In this document: piece by piece, positions 26,414 to 34,627 of the stretch | How the letters are laid out: every line of letters starts with the position of its first letter | Numbering within the stretch: the stretch's first letter is position 1 | From: Paramicrobacterium sp051513965 | GTDB taxonomy: Bacteria > Actinomycetota > Actinomycetes > Actinomycetales > Microbacteriaceae | Length of the DNA stretch: 64,000 bases | Direction of reading: 5' to 3' | Assembly (NCBI RefSeq): GCF_051513965.1 | Contig: NZ_CP195847.1 | Coordinates: 2,046,001 to 2,110,000, forward strand | Notes under the pieces: model-generated | Told to the model about the DNA's origin: nothing | The model's database searches: none | The model's input: only the letters and a program-made list of their open reading frames with translations | Made by a program: the position numbers and the translations under genes

Positions 26414-27190
26414 TCACTCCCCCAGCCCGGTCATGTGCTCGGTGATCGTGGCGACGCTCGGGTAGAGCAGATCGCCTGCGATGCGTCCGTCGGCGAGAAA
26501 GACGACGCGGTCGGCGTAGGAGGCGGCGATCGGATCGTGGGTGACGATGACGACGGTCTGCTGGAGCTGCGTCGCGACGTGGCGCAGAAGCTCGAGCACG
26601 TTTCGCGCGGTGCGCGAGTCGAGAGCACCGGTCGGTTCGTCGCCGAAGACTGCGGCGGGACGCGTGATGAGAGCTCTCGCGATCGCGGCACGCTGTTGCT
26701 GCCCTCCGGAGAGCTCGTGCGGGTGACGCTGGGTGAGCCCGGCAAGACCGACTGCGGTGACCACGTAGTCGAACCATGCGGTATCGGGTGCGCGACCGGC
26801 GAGCAGGAGTGGAAGCGTGATGTTCTGGGCGACCGTGAGCTGTGGCAGCAAGTTGTAGGCCTGAAAGACGAAGCCCACGTGATCGCGGCGGAACCGCGTC
26901 AGCTGCTGCTCGGGCAGGCGAGAGATCGCGGTGCCCCCGAGCGTGACGGAGCCCGTCGACGGCGAATCGAGGCCCGCGGTGAGGTGCATGAGCGTGCTCT
27001 TGCCCGACCCGGAGGGCCCCATGATTGCGGTGAAGGATGCCGTGGGAATCTGCAGCGAGACGCCAACGAGCGCCGTCACTGCCGTAGGGCCTGTGCCGTA
27101 GGTCTTGGAGACGGAATCGAGCTGAACCGCGGGGGCGGCCGGCGCCGCGTGTGGTGCCGCGGGCTGCTGAACATGAGGAATCGAAGTCAT
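26414..27190 (-). CDS. ABC transporter ATP-binding protein (LolD/MacB type)
   Basis: 258 residues. Walker A GPSGSGKSTLMHL, Q-loop region DHVGFVFQAYNLLPQLT, signature LSGGQQQRAAIARAL and Walker B VFGDEPTGALDS are all intact and of the MacB/LolD/FtsE class. It powers the FtsX-like permease encoded 2 bases downstream. An Ala/Pro-rich lead of about 20 residues precedes the domain. There is no ribosome site before the ATG, but a TAGCGT box lies 6 bases upstream (27197-27202), so the message may be leaderless. The gene is divergent from the histidine kinase gene. Confidence 0.94.
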   Translation of the reverse strand: MTSIPHVQQPAAPHAAPAAPAVQLDSVSKTYGTGPTAVTALVGVSLQIPTASFTAIMGPSGSGKSTLMHLTAGLDSPSTGSVTLGGTAISRLPEQQLTRFRRDHVGFVFQAYNLLPQLTVAQNITLPLLLAGRAPDTAWFDYVVTAVGLAGLTQRHPHELSGGQQQRAAIARALITRPAAVFGDEPTGALDSRTARNVLELLRHVATQLQQTVVIVTHDPIAASYADRVVFLADGRIAGDLLYPSVATITEHMTGLGE

Positions 27191-27196
27191 GCTTCG

Positions 27197-27202
27197 ACGC
27201 TA
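27197..27202 (-). promoter_or_regulatory. Candidate -10 box for a leaderless ABC exporter transcript
   Basis: TAGCGT on the minus strand fits the TANNNT -10 consensus of actinobacterial housekeeping promoters and ends 6 bases before ATG 27190. Transcription would then begin at or near the start codon. No Shine-Dalgarno sequence is present. Confidence 0.4.
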
Positions 27203-27298
27203 CGGACGCCGCTTCACGCGCACACGGGTGCCCACCGGAGTCTTGAAGGTAGGGGTAGCACTACCGACAGAGTTCTGCGGGTCAAGGAAGATAGGGGT

Positions 27299-28558
27299 AT
27301 GCCCACAGCATCCGTCTCCCCTCTTCGCTCGCGATGGCGCGCGTTCGCGTTCATCGGTGTTGAGGCGTGGTGGTGGCTTGTCGGGTTGTTCTACCTGTGC
27401 GCGGCTCTCGCTGTCGCGCCGTTTCTGCTGTTCGGTATCGGGTGGCTCGCAGTTCCGACACTCGTCGACTGGCTCGACCACCTGGCAGCCCGTGCCCGCG
27501 AACGCTCGGCCGGCTATGCGCGGACCGTGGCACCGCCTCACGCACCGGTGTCGCGCGGTTCGCTGTCGTTTCGCGAGCGCGTGGCGCTGCTGACAACGGG
27601 CGAGTTTCGGCGGAACGGGGCATGGCTCCTCGGACACCTGCTGCTCGTACCGTTTGTGATTCTGCTCGGCATCGGGCTTCCGCTCGCCGCGGTCAACGGT
27701 CTGACCTCAGCATTCGTGTGGTGGGCGATGCCGCTCGACGATCCGCAGTACGCACCGTTTCCGGTCACAAGCTGGCCACTCGCCGCAGCCGCGTTCGCCA
27801 TCGCGGTGGCGTGCGCGCTGATTACCTGGGTGCTGTTGCCGTGGCTCGCACGGCGGACGGCAGCATCCACGCTCGCTGTACTGTGGCCGGACCGCGTCAC
27901 CGAGATGGCGCAGCAGATCGAGTCGCTCTCACGCAGCCGCGCTGCCGCGCTCGACGCGCACTCGAGCGAGCTGCGGCGCATCGAACGCGAACTGCATGAC
28001 GGTGCGCAGAACCGGCTCGTCGGCGTGGTCATGATGATCGGACTCGCTCAGCGCTCGCTAGAGACGAATCCGGACGCGGTGGCGTCATATCTGACGAAGG
28101 CGCAGGATGCGGCATCCGATGCGCTCACCGGTCTGCGTGAGATGGTTCACGACATCTACCCGCCCGTGCTCGACGAGCTCGGTCTCGGCGGCGCTGCATC
28201 GACGCTGACCAGCCGGTCTGGCGTGCCATGCACGCTCGACGTATCACGACTGCGGCGAGCGCCTGCCGCCGTCGAGTCGGCCGCGTACTTCGTGCTTGCT
28301 GAAGCACTGACCAACGCCGCGAAGTATGCGCAGGCGTCGACCGTAGCGGTGACGCTCAGTAGCGAAAGCTCGGGTGCGGAAGAGACCGTGGTCGTTCGGG
28401 TGGAAGACGACGGCGTCGGTGGCGCTGTCGTCGGCGGTGCGGGGTCGGGCCTCGCCGGAGTCGCCCGCCGGGCAGAAGCGCTGGGCGGTACGCTCTCGGT
28501 GGCGAGTCCGACTGGCGGACCCACCGTTGTGAAAGTGGAGCTGCCGTGCGGATTCTGA
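27299..28558 (+). CDS. NarL-type sensor histidine kinase
   Basis: 419 residues from ATG 27299; an open frame extending far upstream overlaps the divergent ATPase gene and is rejected. The N-terminal ~200 residues have four membrane helices in two pairs (Aspartokinase-like sensor DUF not recognised). The HisKA_3 box is IERELHDGAQNRLV with phospho-acceptor His233; the ATPase domain has EALTNAAKYA, DDGVGG and GSGLAGVARRAEALGG. It phosphorylates the response regulator whose start overlaps its stop by 13 bases. The divergent ABC exporter is the likely target, as in antibiotic or envelope-stress systems (inference). Confidence 0.92.
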   Translation: MPTASVSPLRSRWRAFAFIGVEAWWWLVGLFYLCAALAVAPFLLFGIGWLAVPTLVDWLDHLAARARERSAGYARTVAPPHAPVSRGSLSFRERVALLTTGEFRRNGAWLLGHLLLVPFVILLGIGLPLAAVNGLTSAFVWWAMPLDDPQYAPFPVTSWPLAAAAFAIAVACALITWVLLPWLARRTAASTLAVLWPDRVTEMAQQIESLSRSRAAALDAHSSELRRIERELHDGAQNRLVGVVMMIGLAQRSLETNPDAVASYLTKAQDAASDALTGLREMVHDIYPPVLDELGLGGAASTLTSRSGVPCTLDVSRLRRAPAAVESAAYFVLAEALTNAAKYAQASTVAVTLSSESSGAEETVVVRVEDDGVGGAVVGGAGSGLAGVARRAEALGGTLSVASPTGGPTVVKVELPCGF

Positions 28559-29190
28559 TTGCCGAAGACGATGCCCTCCTGCGCGCGGGCCTCACGATGC
28601 TCGTCGAGGGTGAGGGCATCGAGGTGGCGGCCGCCGTCGACAACGCCGACGACCTGATCGCCGCGTTCGAGGAGCACGACGTCGACGGTGCGGTTCTCGA
28701 TGTCAGGATGCCGCCGAGCTACACCAACGAGGGACTCAAAGCGGCCCTCGAGCTGCGCCACCGCGCACCGGGGTTCCCTGTGCTCGTGCTCTCTGCGTAT
28801 GTCGACGACGCCTATGCGTCGCGGCTTCTCGGCGACGGAACCGCGGGCGTCGGCTACCTGCTGAAGGAGCGCGTGGGCGACGTGGCCGAGTTCGTGGCGG
28901 CGCTTCGTCGCGTCATCGACGGAGGAACCGCTTTGGACCCCGAAGTCATCGCCCAGCTGGTCAGCCGCCGCAACGCTGACGACCCGATTCGCCGACTCAC
29001 GCCTCGCGAGCGCGAAGTGCTGAGCCTTGTCGCCCAGGGTATGGGCAACGCTGCGATTGCTCAGCAGCTCGTGGTCACTGAGGCCGCGGTGGGCAAGCAC
29101 ATCGGCAACATCTTCTCGAAGCTCGATCTCGCGCCTGACGACGCCGGACACCGCCGAGTGCTTGCGACGCTCGCTTACCTGCGCTCGTAG
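28546..29190 (+). CDS. NarL/LuxR-type response regulator
   Basis: 214 residues from GTG 28546, inside the end of the kinase gene. The receiver domain opens RILIAEDDALLRAG with phospho-acceptor Asp52 in AVLDVRMPP; a conserved Lys follows in YLLKERVGD. The C-terminal LuxR helix-turn-helix (LTPREREVLSLVAQGMGNAAIAQ) binds DNA. The final 16 bases overlap, in antisense, the end of the siderophore ATPase gene, with no terminator between the convergent units. Confidence 0.94.
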   Translation: MRILIAEDDALLRAGLTMLVEGEGIEVAAAVDNADDLIAAFEEHDVDGAVLDVRMPPSYTNEGLKAALELRHRAPGFPVLVLSAYVDDAYASRLLGDGTAGVGYLLKERVGDVAEFVAALRRVIDGGTALDPEVIAQLVSRRNADDPIRRLTPREREVLSLVAQGMGNAAIAQQLVVTEAAVGKHIGNIFSKLDLAPDDAGHRRVLATLAYLRS

Positions 29191-29993
29191 CCGGCGCGGG
29201 TGCGGTGCGCCGTGCTGTGCGGGATCACCAGGGGCGTTCCTGTCAGAGGGTCGGGAATCACGATGCACGGAAGGCCGAAGACATCCTCCACCAGTTCGGC
29301 CGTGACGATGTCTGCCGGCGCACCCTCCGCGACGACAGCACCGTCTTTCATCACGATGAGGTGGGTCGCGTAGCGCGCAGCGTGGTTGAGGTCGTGCAGC
29401 ACCGCGACGAGCGTGCGGCCCTGCTCGTGCAGCTGAGCGAACAAGTCGAGCAGCTCCACCTGGTACGCGATGTCGAGAAAGGTCGTCGGCTCATCGAGAA
29501 GCAGCGCCGGGGTCTCCTGCGCGAGCGCCATCGCCACCCAGACACGTTGCCGCTGGCCGCCCGAGAGCTCGGCGACCTGCCTGTCAGCAAGATCGGTCAC
29601 GCCCGTGGCATCCATCGCCTCTGCCACCGCACGATCGTCATCGTCGGAGTGCTGCCGGAACAGCCCGTGATACGGGTACCTGCCCCGCTCGACGAGCTCC
29701 GCGACCGTGATGCCGTCGGGAGCGGTGGAGTCCTGCGGGAGCAGCCCGATGCGCCGCGCGGCTTCCTTCGGCCGGTAGTCGCTGATGCTGCGCCCATCGA
29801 GCAGCACGCGGCCGGAGTTCGGCGTCAGCAGACGCGCGACCGAGCGAAGCAGCGTCGACTTGCCGCATCCGTTCGGCCCCACGATCACCGTGAACGACCC
29901 CGGAGGGATGCCGAGACTCAGGTTCGAGACGACGGGCGTCCCGTCATAGCCGAGCGTCACCTGCTCGGTCTCGATGCGGGGCTGATCAGTCAC
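29175..29993 (-). CDS. Iron-siderophore ABC transporter ATP-binding protein (FecE/FepC type)
   Basis: 272 residues. Walker A VGPNGCGKSTLLRSV, the Q-loop GLLPQDSTAP, signature LSGGQRQRVWVAMAL, Walker B ALLLDEPTTFLD and the switch His (VAVLHDLNHAARYA) are intact and of the FepC class. It couples ATP hydrolysis to import by the two FecCD permeases encoded upstream. The start is 24 bases after the second permease stop, so it is the distal gene of the minus-strand iron operon. Confidence 0.95.
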   Translation of the reverse strand: MTDQPRIETEQVTLGYDGTPVVSNLSLGIPPGSFTVIVGPNGCGKSTLLRSVARLLTPNSGRVLLDGRSISDYRPKEAARRIGLLPQDSTAPDGITVAELVERGRYPYHGLFRQHSDDDDRAVAEAMDATGVTDLADRQVAELSGGQRQRVWVAMALAQETPALLLDEPTTFLDIAYQVELLDLFAQLHEQGRTLVAVLHDLNHAARYATHLIVMKDGAVVAEGAPADIVTAELVEDVFGLPCIVIPDPLTGTPLVIPHSTAHRTRAGYERR

Positions 29994-30017
29994 GTGACAA
30001 TTCTCCTCGTTCGGCGC

Positions 30018-31052
30018 TCACGCGCGGGCGCGCGCACTGCGCAGCAGTAGGGCGAGCAGGTAGACACCGCCGAGCACCACCGTGACGATGCCGACGGGAA
30101 TGGACTCGGGCAGCGCGTACTGCGCGGCGAGATCCGCCGTCAGCAGCAGAAACGCACCGGTCAGCGCTGAGGCGATAAGCGGAAGGCCCGCACCGCCGAC
30201 CAGACGCTTCGCCACCTGCGGTGAGACCAGGGCGACGAACGCGATCGGCCCCGCGACGGCGGTGGCGATTGCGGTGAGGGCGACGCCGATGACGAGGATG
30301 CCGAGGCGAGCCGTCTCGACACGGACGCCGTGCGCCGCCGCCGCGTCGTCGCCGAGCTCCAGTTGCTGCAGCGCCGGCACGATCAGCACGGTCGCCGCCC
30401 CGCAGATGACGAGACCGACGAGCGCCGGGGCGATGTTCTGCCAGCTGACGGTTCCGAGACTGCCGGCCGACCACACGAACGCGCTCATCGCGACCTCGAC
30501 CTTGGCGCGCAGCTGCAGCCAGAGGTTGAGCGCCTGCAGCATCGCGGTGACGGCGATTCCGGTGATGATGAGGTGCATGCCGGTCACGCCGCGTCGCCAC
30601 GACAGCACGTAGACGAGCAGGGCCGTGACGAGGCCGCCGATGAGCGCCGCGCCGGCTGTGCCGAGGGTGCTGGCCAGCGGCGTGCCGGCCATGAGGGTTG
30701 TCACGATGAGGACTCCCGTGTAGGAGCCGGTCGCGAAGCCGATGATGTCGGGCGAGCCGAGCGGGTTGCGCGTGAGGGACTGGAAGAGCGCACCGGAGAC
30801 CGCGAGGGCGGCCCCGAAGGCGAGAGCTGCGGCGACCCGCGGCATCCGCCATTCGACCACGATCGTCGTGTCGAACCCCGCATCGGTGACGATCGCGCGC
30901 AGAACCTGCGGAATCGTCATCGGATAGTCGCCGATGCCGAGCGTGATCACTGCGAGCAGCGCCACGAGCACGGCGAGCCCGATAGTGACCGAACGCCTGC
31001 GACGAGGGCGTCGATCGGATGCCGCGGGAGCCACGGTCGTCTGCGCGGTCAC
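30018..31052 (-). CDS. Iron-siderophore ABC transporter permease (FecCD family)
   Basis: 344 residues from GTG 31052, which overlaps the TGA stop of the first permease by 4 bases; the longer open frame upstream is spurious. Family landmarks are LGIGDYPMTIPQVLRAI, VVEWRMPRVAAALAFGAALAVSG (short core RMPRVAAAL), LTRNPLGSPDIIGF and the ATPase-contact helix GPIAFVALVSPQVAKRL. About ten membrane helices form half of the import channel. It pairs with the permease at 31049-32116. Confidence 0.94.
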   Translation of the reverse strand: MTAQTTVAPAASDRRPRRRRSVTIGLAVLVALLAVITLGIGDYPMTIPQVLRAIVTDAGFDTTIVVEWRMPRVAAALAFGAALAVSGALFQSLTRNPLGSPDIIGFATGSYTGVLIVTTLMAGTPLASTLGTAGAALIGGLVTALLVYVLSWRRGVTGMHLIITGIAVTAMLQALNLWLQLRAKVEVAMSAFVWSAGSLGTVSWQNIAPALVGLVICGAATVLIVPALQQLELGDDAAAAHGVRVETARLGILVIGVALTAIATAVAGPIAFVALVSPQVAKRLVGGAGLPLIASALTGAFLLLTADLAAQYALPESIPVGIVTVVLGGVYLLALLLRSARARA

Positions 31053-32116
31053 AGCTGCCTCAGCTTTCCGCGCCGCACGAGCGCGATGAGCACCGGAGCG
31101 CCGACGAACGCCGTGACGATGCCGACGGGCACCTCGCCGGGCCACGCGACGACGCGCGCGATGACGTCGCTGCCGAGCAGCAGCACCGGCGCGAGCACGA
31201 GTGACATGATGACGATCCAGCGGTAGTCGGGGCCCATCGCCCAGCGTGCGACGTGGGGGATCATGAGCCCGACGAACGCGATCGGACCGGCGATGGCCGT
31301 GGCGCCGCCGGCGAGCAGCGTGATCGCGATGATCGCCGCGGCACGAGTGCGCCCAACCGACGAGCCGAGCGCTGAGGCGCGATCGTCGCCGAGCGCGAGC
31401 GTGTTGAGCGGGGCGCCGACGATGACCGCAATGATCGCCCCGATGATGAGGATCGGGATCGCCGGGCCCAGCGCGTCCCAGTCCGCATTGCGGAGCGTGC
31501 CGGCCTCCCACACCTGCAGCGCATTGAAGCGACGCGGATCAGAGAGACGGATCGTCGAGATGATGCCGGCGAGTACCGCCGACAGCGCGACCCCGGCGAG
31601 CAGCAGCTGCTCCGGGCGTGCGCTCCCCTTGCCGAAGCTCCCGATCGCGAACACGCCGACGGTTGCGACCGCAGCTCCCGCGAGCGCGAACCACAGATAC
31701 CCAGCGGGAGCGGTCACCCCGAAGACGGCGATGCCGATCGCGACGAAAAACCCAGCTCCCGCGCTGACGCCGAGAATACCCGGGTCAGCGAGCGGGTTCC
31801 GCGTGACCGCTTGAATGATCGCACCGGAACCTCCGAGCGCAGCTCCGACGAGGAGGCCCACGACGGTTCGCGGCAGTCGCAGGTCGACGACGGCCGCGGC
31901 ATCCCCCGCTGGCACCTGACCGCCCGTGAGCGCCTGCCAGACGATATCCGGCGGCACTGGCCGCGAGCCGATCGCGAGGCTCGCCACACAGGCCACAAGA
32001 AGCACCGCGATGGAGAAAAGCAGAACTGTAACGCGGCGGGTGCGGGTGCGCCGAATGGCGCGTGCTCCCGGCCCAGCCGGAGCGGCCTCGGACGACCCGT
32101 CCTTGACAGTTCTCAC
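31049..32116 (-). CDS. Iron-siderophore ABC transporter permease (FecCD family)
   Basis: 355 residues from GTG 32116. Landmarks are LRLPRTVVGLLVGAALGGSG (core RLPRTVVGLL), VTRNPLADPGILGVSAGAGF and the coupling-helix block GPIAFVGLMIPHVARWAMG. Ten or so membrane helices form the other half of the channel. The iron box at 32117-32135 touches the start codon, so either the transcript is leaderless or the true start lies a little downstream. First gene of the iron operon, divergent from the binding-protein gene. Confidence 0.93.
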   Translation of the reverse strand: MRTVKDGSSEAAPAGPGARAIRRTRTRRVTVLLFSIAVLLVACVASLAIGSRPVPPDIVWQALTGGQVPAGDAAAVVDLRLPRTVVGLLVGAALGGSGAIIQAVTRNPLADPGILGVSAGAGFFVAIGIAVFGVTAPAGYLWFALAGAAVATVGVFAIGSFGKGSARPEQLLLAGVALSAVLAGIISTIRLSDPRRFNALQVWEAGTLRNADWDALGPAIPILIIGAIIAVIVGAPLNTLALGDDRASALGSSVGRTRAAAIIAITLLAGGATAIAGPIAFVGLMIPHVARWAMGPDYRWIVIMSLVLAPVLLLGSDVIARVVAWPGEVPVGIVTAFVGAPVLIALVRRGKLRQL

Positions 32117-32135
32117 TTACCCTAGGCTAACCTAA
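32117..32135. promoter_or_regulatory. DtxR/IdeR-type iron box
   Basis: TTACCCTAGGCTAACCTAA matches the DtxR/IdeR consensus at 16 of 19 positions, with the right half perfect. It lies between the divergent permease and binding-protein genes of a siderophore importer, where repression by Fe2+-bound DtxR would control both directions. Confidence 0.85.
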
Positions 32136-32195
32136 CTCTTGCGGATTCCCCTACTCTCCGCGGCGTTCTGACGCCGCATCGAAAGGTCCCTGAAC

Positions 32196-33182
32196 ATGAA
32201 GAAGCTCCCCGCCCTCGTGGCCGCTCTCGCCGTCTCGGCTCTGGCGCTGACCGGCTGCTCGTCTGGCCAGAGCGGGAGCGATGAGGGCACAGCGGATCCA
32301 TCGGGAGCTTTCCCTGTGACGGTCAACACCAAGTTCGGCGAGGTCACCGTCGAGGAGCAGCCCGAGCGCGTCGTCGCTCTCGGCTGGGGCGACGCCGCTG
32401 TGGCGCTCGAGCTCGGTGTTCGGCCCGTGGGTGCATCGGACTGGCTCGGGTTCGGTGGCACCGGCGTTGGGCCGTGGGATGCCGACAAGTACGACGAGGC
32501 TCCGAAGATGATCGACACCCTCGAGCCGAACTACGAGGAGATCGCCGCTCTTCACCCCGACCTGATTCTCGACGTGCGCAGCTCCGGAGACACGGCGCGC
32601 CACGACAAGCTGTCCGACATCGCCACGACCATCGGCGTCTCGGAGGACGGCGACAACTACCTCACCTCCCCCGAGGACCAGGTGACGATGATCGCAACCG
32701 CCCTCGGCAAGGCCGATGAGGGCAAGGCGCTTCTCGACGAGGTCTCCGCGAAGTTCGCCGAGGTCGCCGACGCGCACCCCGACTGGAAAGGCAAGAGCGT
32801 GACGGTCGCGACCCGCACATCCGAGGGCTGGGGCGCCTACATCGAAGGCGACAGCCGACTCTCGTTCCTGCAGAACCTCGGCTTCACGCAGTCTCCGACC
32901 ATCGCCGATCTGAAGGCGGACGCCACCGGGTTCTCGACGTCCATCTCCGACGAGCAGCTCGACCTGCTCGATGCCGACCTGATCGTGGCGTTCCCGATCT
33001 TCATCGACACCACGCAGATCACTGAGGATGCCCAGTGGAAGGCGATTCCGGCCGTCGCAGACGACCGCGCTGTCGTCGTTGACGGCGAACTGTCGCAGGC
33101 GTTCTCTGCGGGAACTCCCGGCGCACAGCTCTACGCCCTCGACAAGCTCGTGCCGCTGATCGAAAAGACCAGCCTCACGTAG
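32196..33182 (+). CDS. Iron-siderophore substrate-binding lipoprotein (FepB/FecB type)
   Basis: 328 residues. A lipoprotein signal peptide ends in the lipobox LTGC with Cys21 as lipid anchor, then a Ser/Gly linker. The class III binding-protein fold opens with ITVNTKFGEVTVEEQPERVV-like text (core PERVVALGWGD) and includes IAALHPDLILDVRSSG in the hinge region and a long central helix. It captures ferric siderophore outside the membrane and delivers it to the two permeases. It is transcribed divergently from them, away from the iron box 61 bases upstream. Confidence 0.94.
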   Translation: MKKLPALVAALAVSALALTGCSSGQSGSDEGTADPSGAFPVTVNTKFGEVTVEEQPERVVALGWGDAAVALELGVRPVGASDWLGFGGTGVGPWDADKYDEAPKMIDTLEPNYEEIAALHPDLILDVRSSGDTARHDKLSDIATTIGVSEDGDNYLTSPEDQVTMIATALGKADEGKALLDEVSAKFAEVADAHPDWKGKSVTVATRTSEGWGAYIEGDSRLSFLQNLGFTQSPTIADLKADATGFSTSISDEQLDLLDADLIVAFPIFIDTTQITEDAQWKAIPAVADDRAVVVDGELSQAFSAGTPGAQLYALDKLVPLIEKTSLT

Positions 33183-33261
33183 ACCTCACGCCTGGCTTCG
33201 AGGCTGACGTCGAGTCCGATCGCAGCGCGAGGCTGCCCGGCGACCTATCATGGGCACGCGG

Positions 33262-33699
33262 TCACGACCGCGACCGCTCGCGGAGCACCCGCTCTCCGGC
33301 GTCGAGGTAGCTTGAGAAGAGCTCCGTGACGTCGGACAGTCGCTGAGCGGCATCCTCACTCTCTGTCAGCTCTCGTGCGTCCTGCAGAGTGCGGATGAAC
33401 GTACGCGTTCGCTCGTGGCTCGCGGCCAGCAGCTGCTCAAACCCGCCCGCAGCCTCGACGAGGAGCCGGCGGCTGCCCGACTGCGGAATCGTCCGCGCGA
33501 GACCCCAGGCGACGAGCTCTCTCGTCGCGGTGCTGACGGCGCCTGAGCTGAGGGAGAGTTCGGATCGAAGATCCTCTGACCTCGAGGGCTCAGCCTGCAG
33601 CAGCAGATAACCGTAGACACGCCCTGTCGCCCGCGATAGGTTCCATGCCGCAAGGGTGTCCCCCATCGCGTTGACGAACGTCGCCTGCTCTCCGTTCAC
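33262..33699 (-). CDS. GbsR/MarR-like winged-helix regulator
   Basis: 145 residues from GTG 33699, which overlaps the hydrolase stop by 4 bases. The core (NLSRATGRVYGYLLLQAEP, SEDLRSELSLSSGAVSTATREL, then GLARTIPQSGSRR as wing) is the GbsR-type MarR fold; a helical C-terminus with ARELTESEDAAQRL should form the dimer interface. It probably controls its own operon: a repeated operator-like sequence occupies the promoter of the hydrolase gene upstream (34541-34618). Ligand unknown. A longer open frame upstream lies inside the hydrolase gene. Confidence 0.8.
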   Translation of the reverse strand: MNGEQATFVNAMGDTLAAWNLSRATGRVYGYLLLQAEPSRSEDLRSELSLSSGAVSTATRELVAWGLARTIPQSGSRRLLVEAAGGFEQLLAASHERTRTFIRTLQDARELTESEDAAQRLSDVTELFSSYLDAGERVLRERSRS

Positions 33700-34532
33700 T
33701 GCGCCCCCTCCCGGCGTGAACCACGCGGCGACAGATTCCAGTCGTTCAGGATCTTCAGCAGCGTCCGACTGGTCTCCTCCGGAGCATCCCATGTGACAAT
33801 GTGTCCGGCATCGGGAATGACATGCTCAGTGATGCCCTCAGCCTGCGCCCACCGCACCATGGCTGCGGCGATATTGCCCGTGCCGTCTTTGGCCCCTCGA
33901 ACCAACGCAAGCGGAACCGGAGACCGGTAGTCCGGGTCCGGATCGACGAGCGAGACCGTCGCCATCCAGACGTCGAGAAAGACGCGCTTCGGCATCCGCG
34001 CGAACGCCGCTTCCGTCCGCTCGATGGCGGCCGGAGTGACCGCGGACGCACGCGCCATCTGTCTGGCGAGGGATCGTGCTGGAATGACTGCCAGCGTGGG
34101 CGCAGCCAGTCGAAGGGAGAAGCGTTCCAGCGCTGTGAGAGGGCCCGCGTTCCATGTCGAATCGAGCACGATCAGCCCGGTAACACGATCGGGATGCTCC
34201 TGCGCGAACGACTGCACGAGGTTACCGCCGAGCGAATGCCCGACCAGCACAGCGCGGTCAATGCGGCATTCGTCGAGAAGAGCGAGGAGATCGTCCCGAG
34301 CATCCTCTGCCGCAAACCGAGCACCGGGCGTCATTGTCGAGTCGCCGTGCCCACGCATGTCCCACACGACTGTGCGATAGCCGTGAGCAGCCAAGGCCTC
34401 GACCTGCGCGTCGAACATCTGGTGGTCCATGCCCGCGCCGTGTGTGAGGACGACTGCGGGCCCAGCTCCCGCGCGATCGGCAAACGCGATCTCAGCGGTC
34501 GGTCGAGCCAGTCGACTTTTTAGTTTCACCAT
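33696..34532 (-). CDS. Alpha/beta hydrolase
   Basis: 278 residues from ATG 34532. That start is supported by a TATATT box ending 6 bases upstream, and it leaves a normal ~22-residue lead before the core strand VVLTHGAGMDHQMF (oxyanion loop HGAG). The nucleophile elbow is GHSLGG; the catalytic His is probably in VIPDAGHIVTWDAPEE near the C-terminus. Substrate unknown; relatives include haloperoxidase-like esterases and lactonases. It is co-transcribed with the GbsR-like regulator, which suggests control by the hydrolase's substrate. Earlier in-frame starts at 34577 and 34580 would run through the operator sites. Confidence 0.87.
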   Translation of the reverse strand: MVKLKSRLARPTAEIAFADRAGAGPAVVLTHGAGMDHQMFDAQVEALAAHGYRTVVWDMRGHGDSTMTPGARFAAEDARDDLLALLDECRIDRAVLVGHSLGGNLVQSFAQEHPDRVTGLIVLDSTWNAGPLTALERFSLRLAAPTLAVIPARSLARQMARASAVTPAAIERTEAAFARMPKRVFLDVWMATVSLVDPDPDYRSPVPLALVRGAKDGTGNIAAAMVRWAQAEGITEHVIPDAGHIVTWDAPEETSRTLLKILNDWNLSPRGSRREGAQ

Positions 34533-34538
34533 TCTCTG

Positions 34539-34544
34539 AATATA
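34539..34544 (-). promoter_or_regulatory. Candidate -10 box of the hydrolase-regulator operon
   Basis: TATATT on the minus strand, with CAGAGA between it and ATG 34532. The spacing fits a leaderless transcript. The box overlaps the third operator-like site, so a bound regulator would block it. Confidence 0.5.
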
Positions 34545-34554
34545 GATCAGAATA
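34541..34554. promoter_or_regulatory. Operator-like half site, third copy
   Basis: TATAGATCAGAATA matches TATAGATCCGAATA of the palindrome at 34580-34618 in 13 of 14 positions. It overlaps the candidate -10 box of the hydrolase gene. Confidence 0.6.
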
Positions 34555-34579
34555 CGGCGAAGCAGAAGTGCACTCATCA

Positions 34580-34618
34580 CTATTCGGATCTATACATCAG
34601 CTGTATAGATCCGAATAG
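34580..34618. promoter_or_regulatory. Perfect 17-bp inverted repeat, likely operator
   Basis: CTATTCGGATCTATACA and TGTATAGATCCGAATAG are exact inverted copies separated by TCAGC. The repeat lies upstream of the hydrolase-regulator operon and just past the mqo stop. AT-rich arms, no T run and the third half site at 34541-34554 favour an operator for the GbsR-like protein over a terminator. Confidence 0.7.
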
Positions 34619-34627
34619 TTGCGCCGC

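Noticed and set aside
26396..27298. Upstream extension of the histidine kinase frame
   Set aside because: It would overlap the divergent ATPase gene entirely; the ATG at 27299 gives a normal kinase.
34580..34618. The 17-bp inverted repeat as terminator of mqo
   Set aside because: The arms are AT-rich, no T run follows, and a third copy of the half site lies at the next promoter, so an operator is the better reading.
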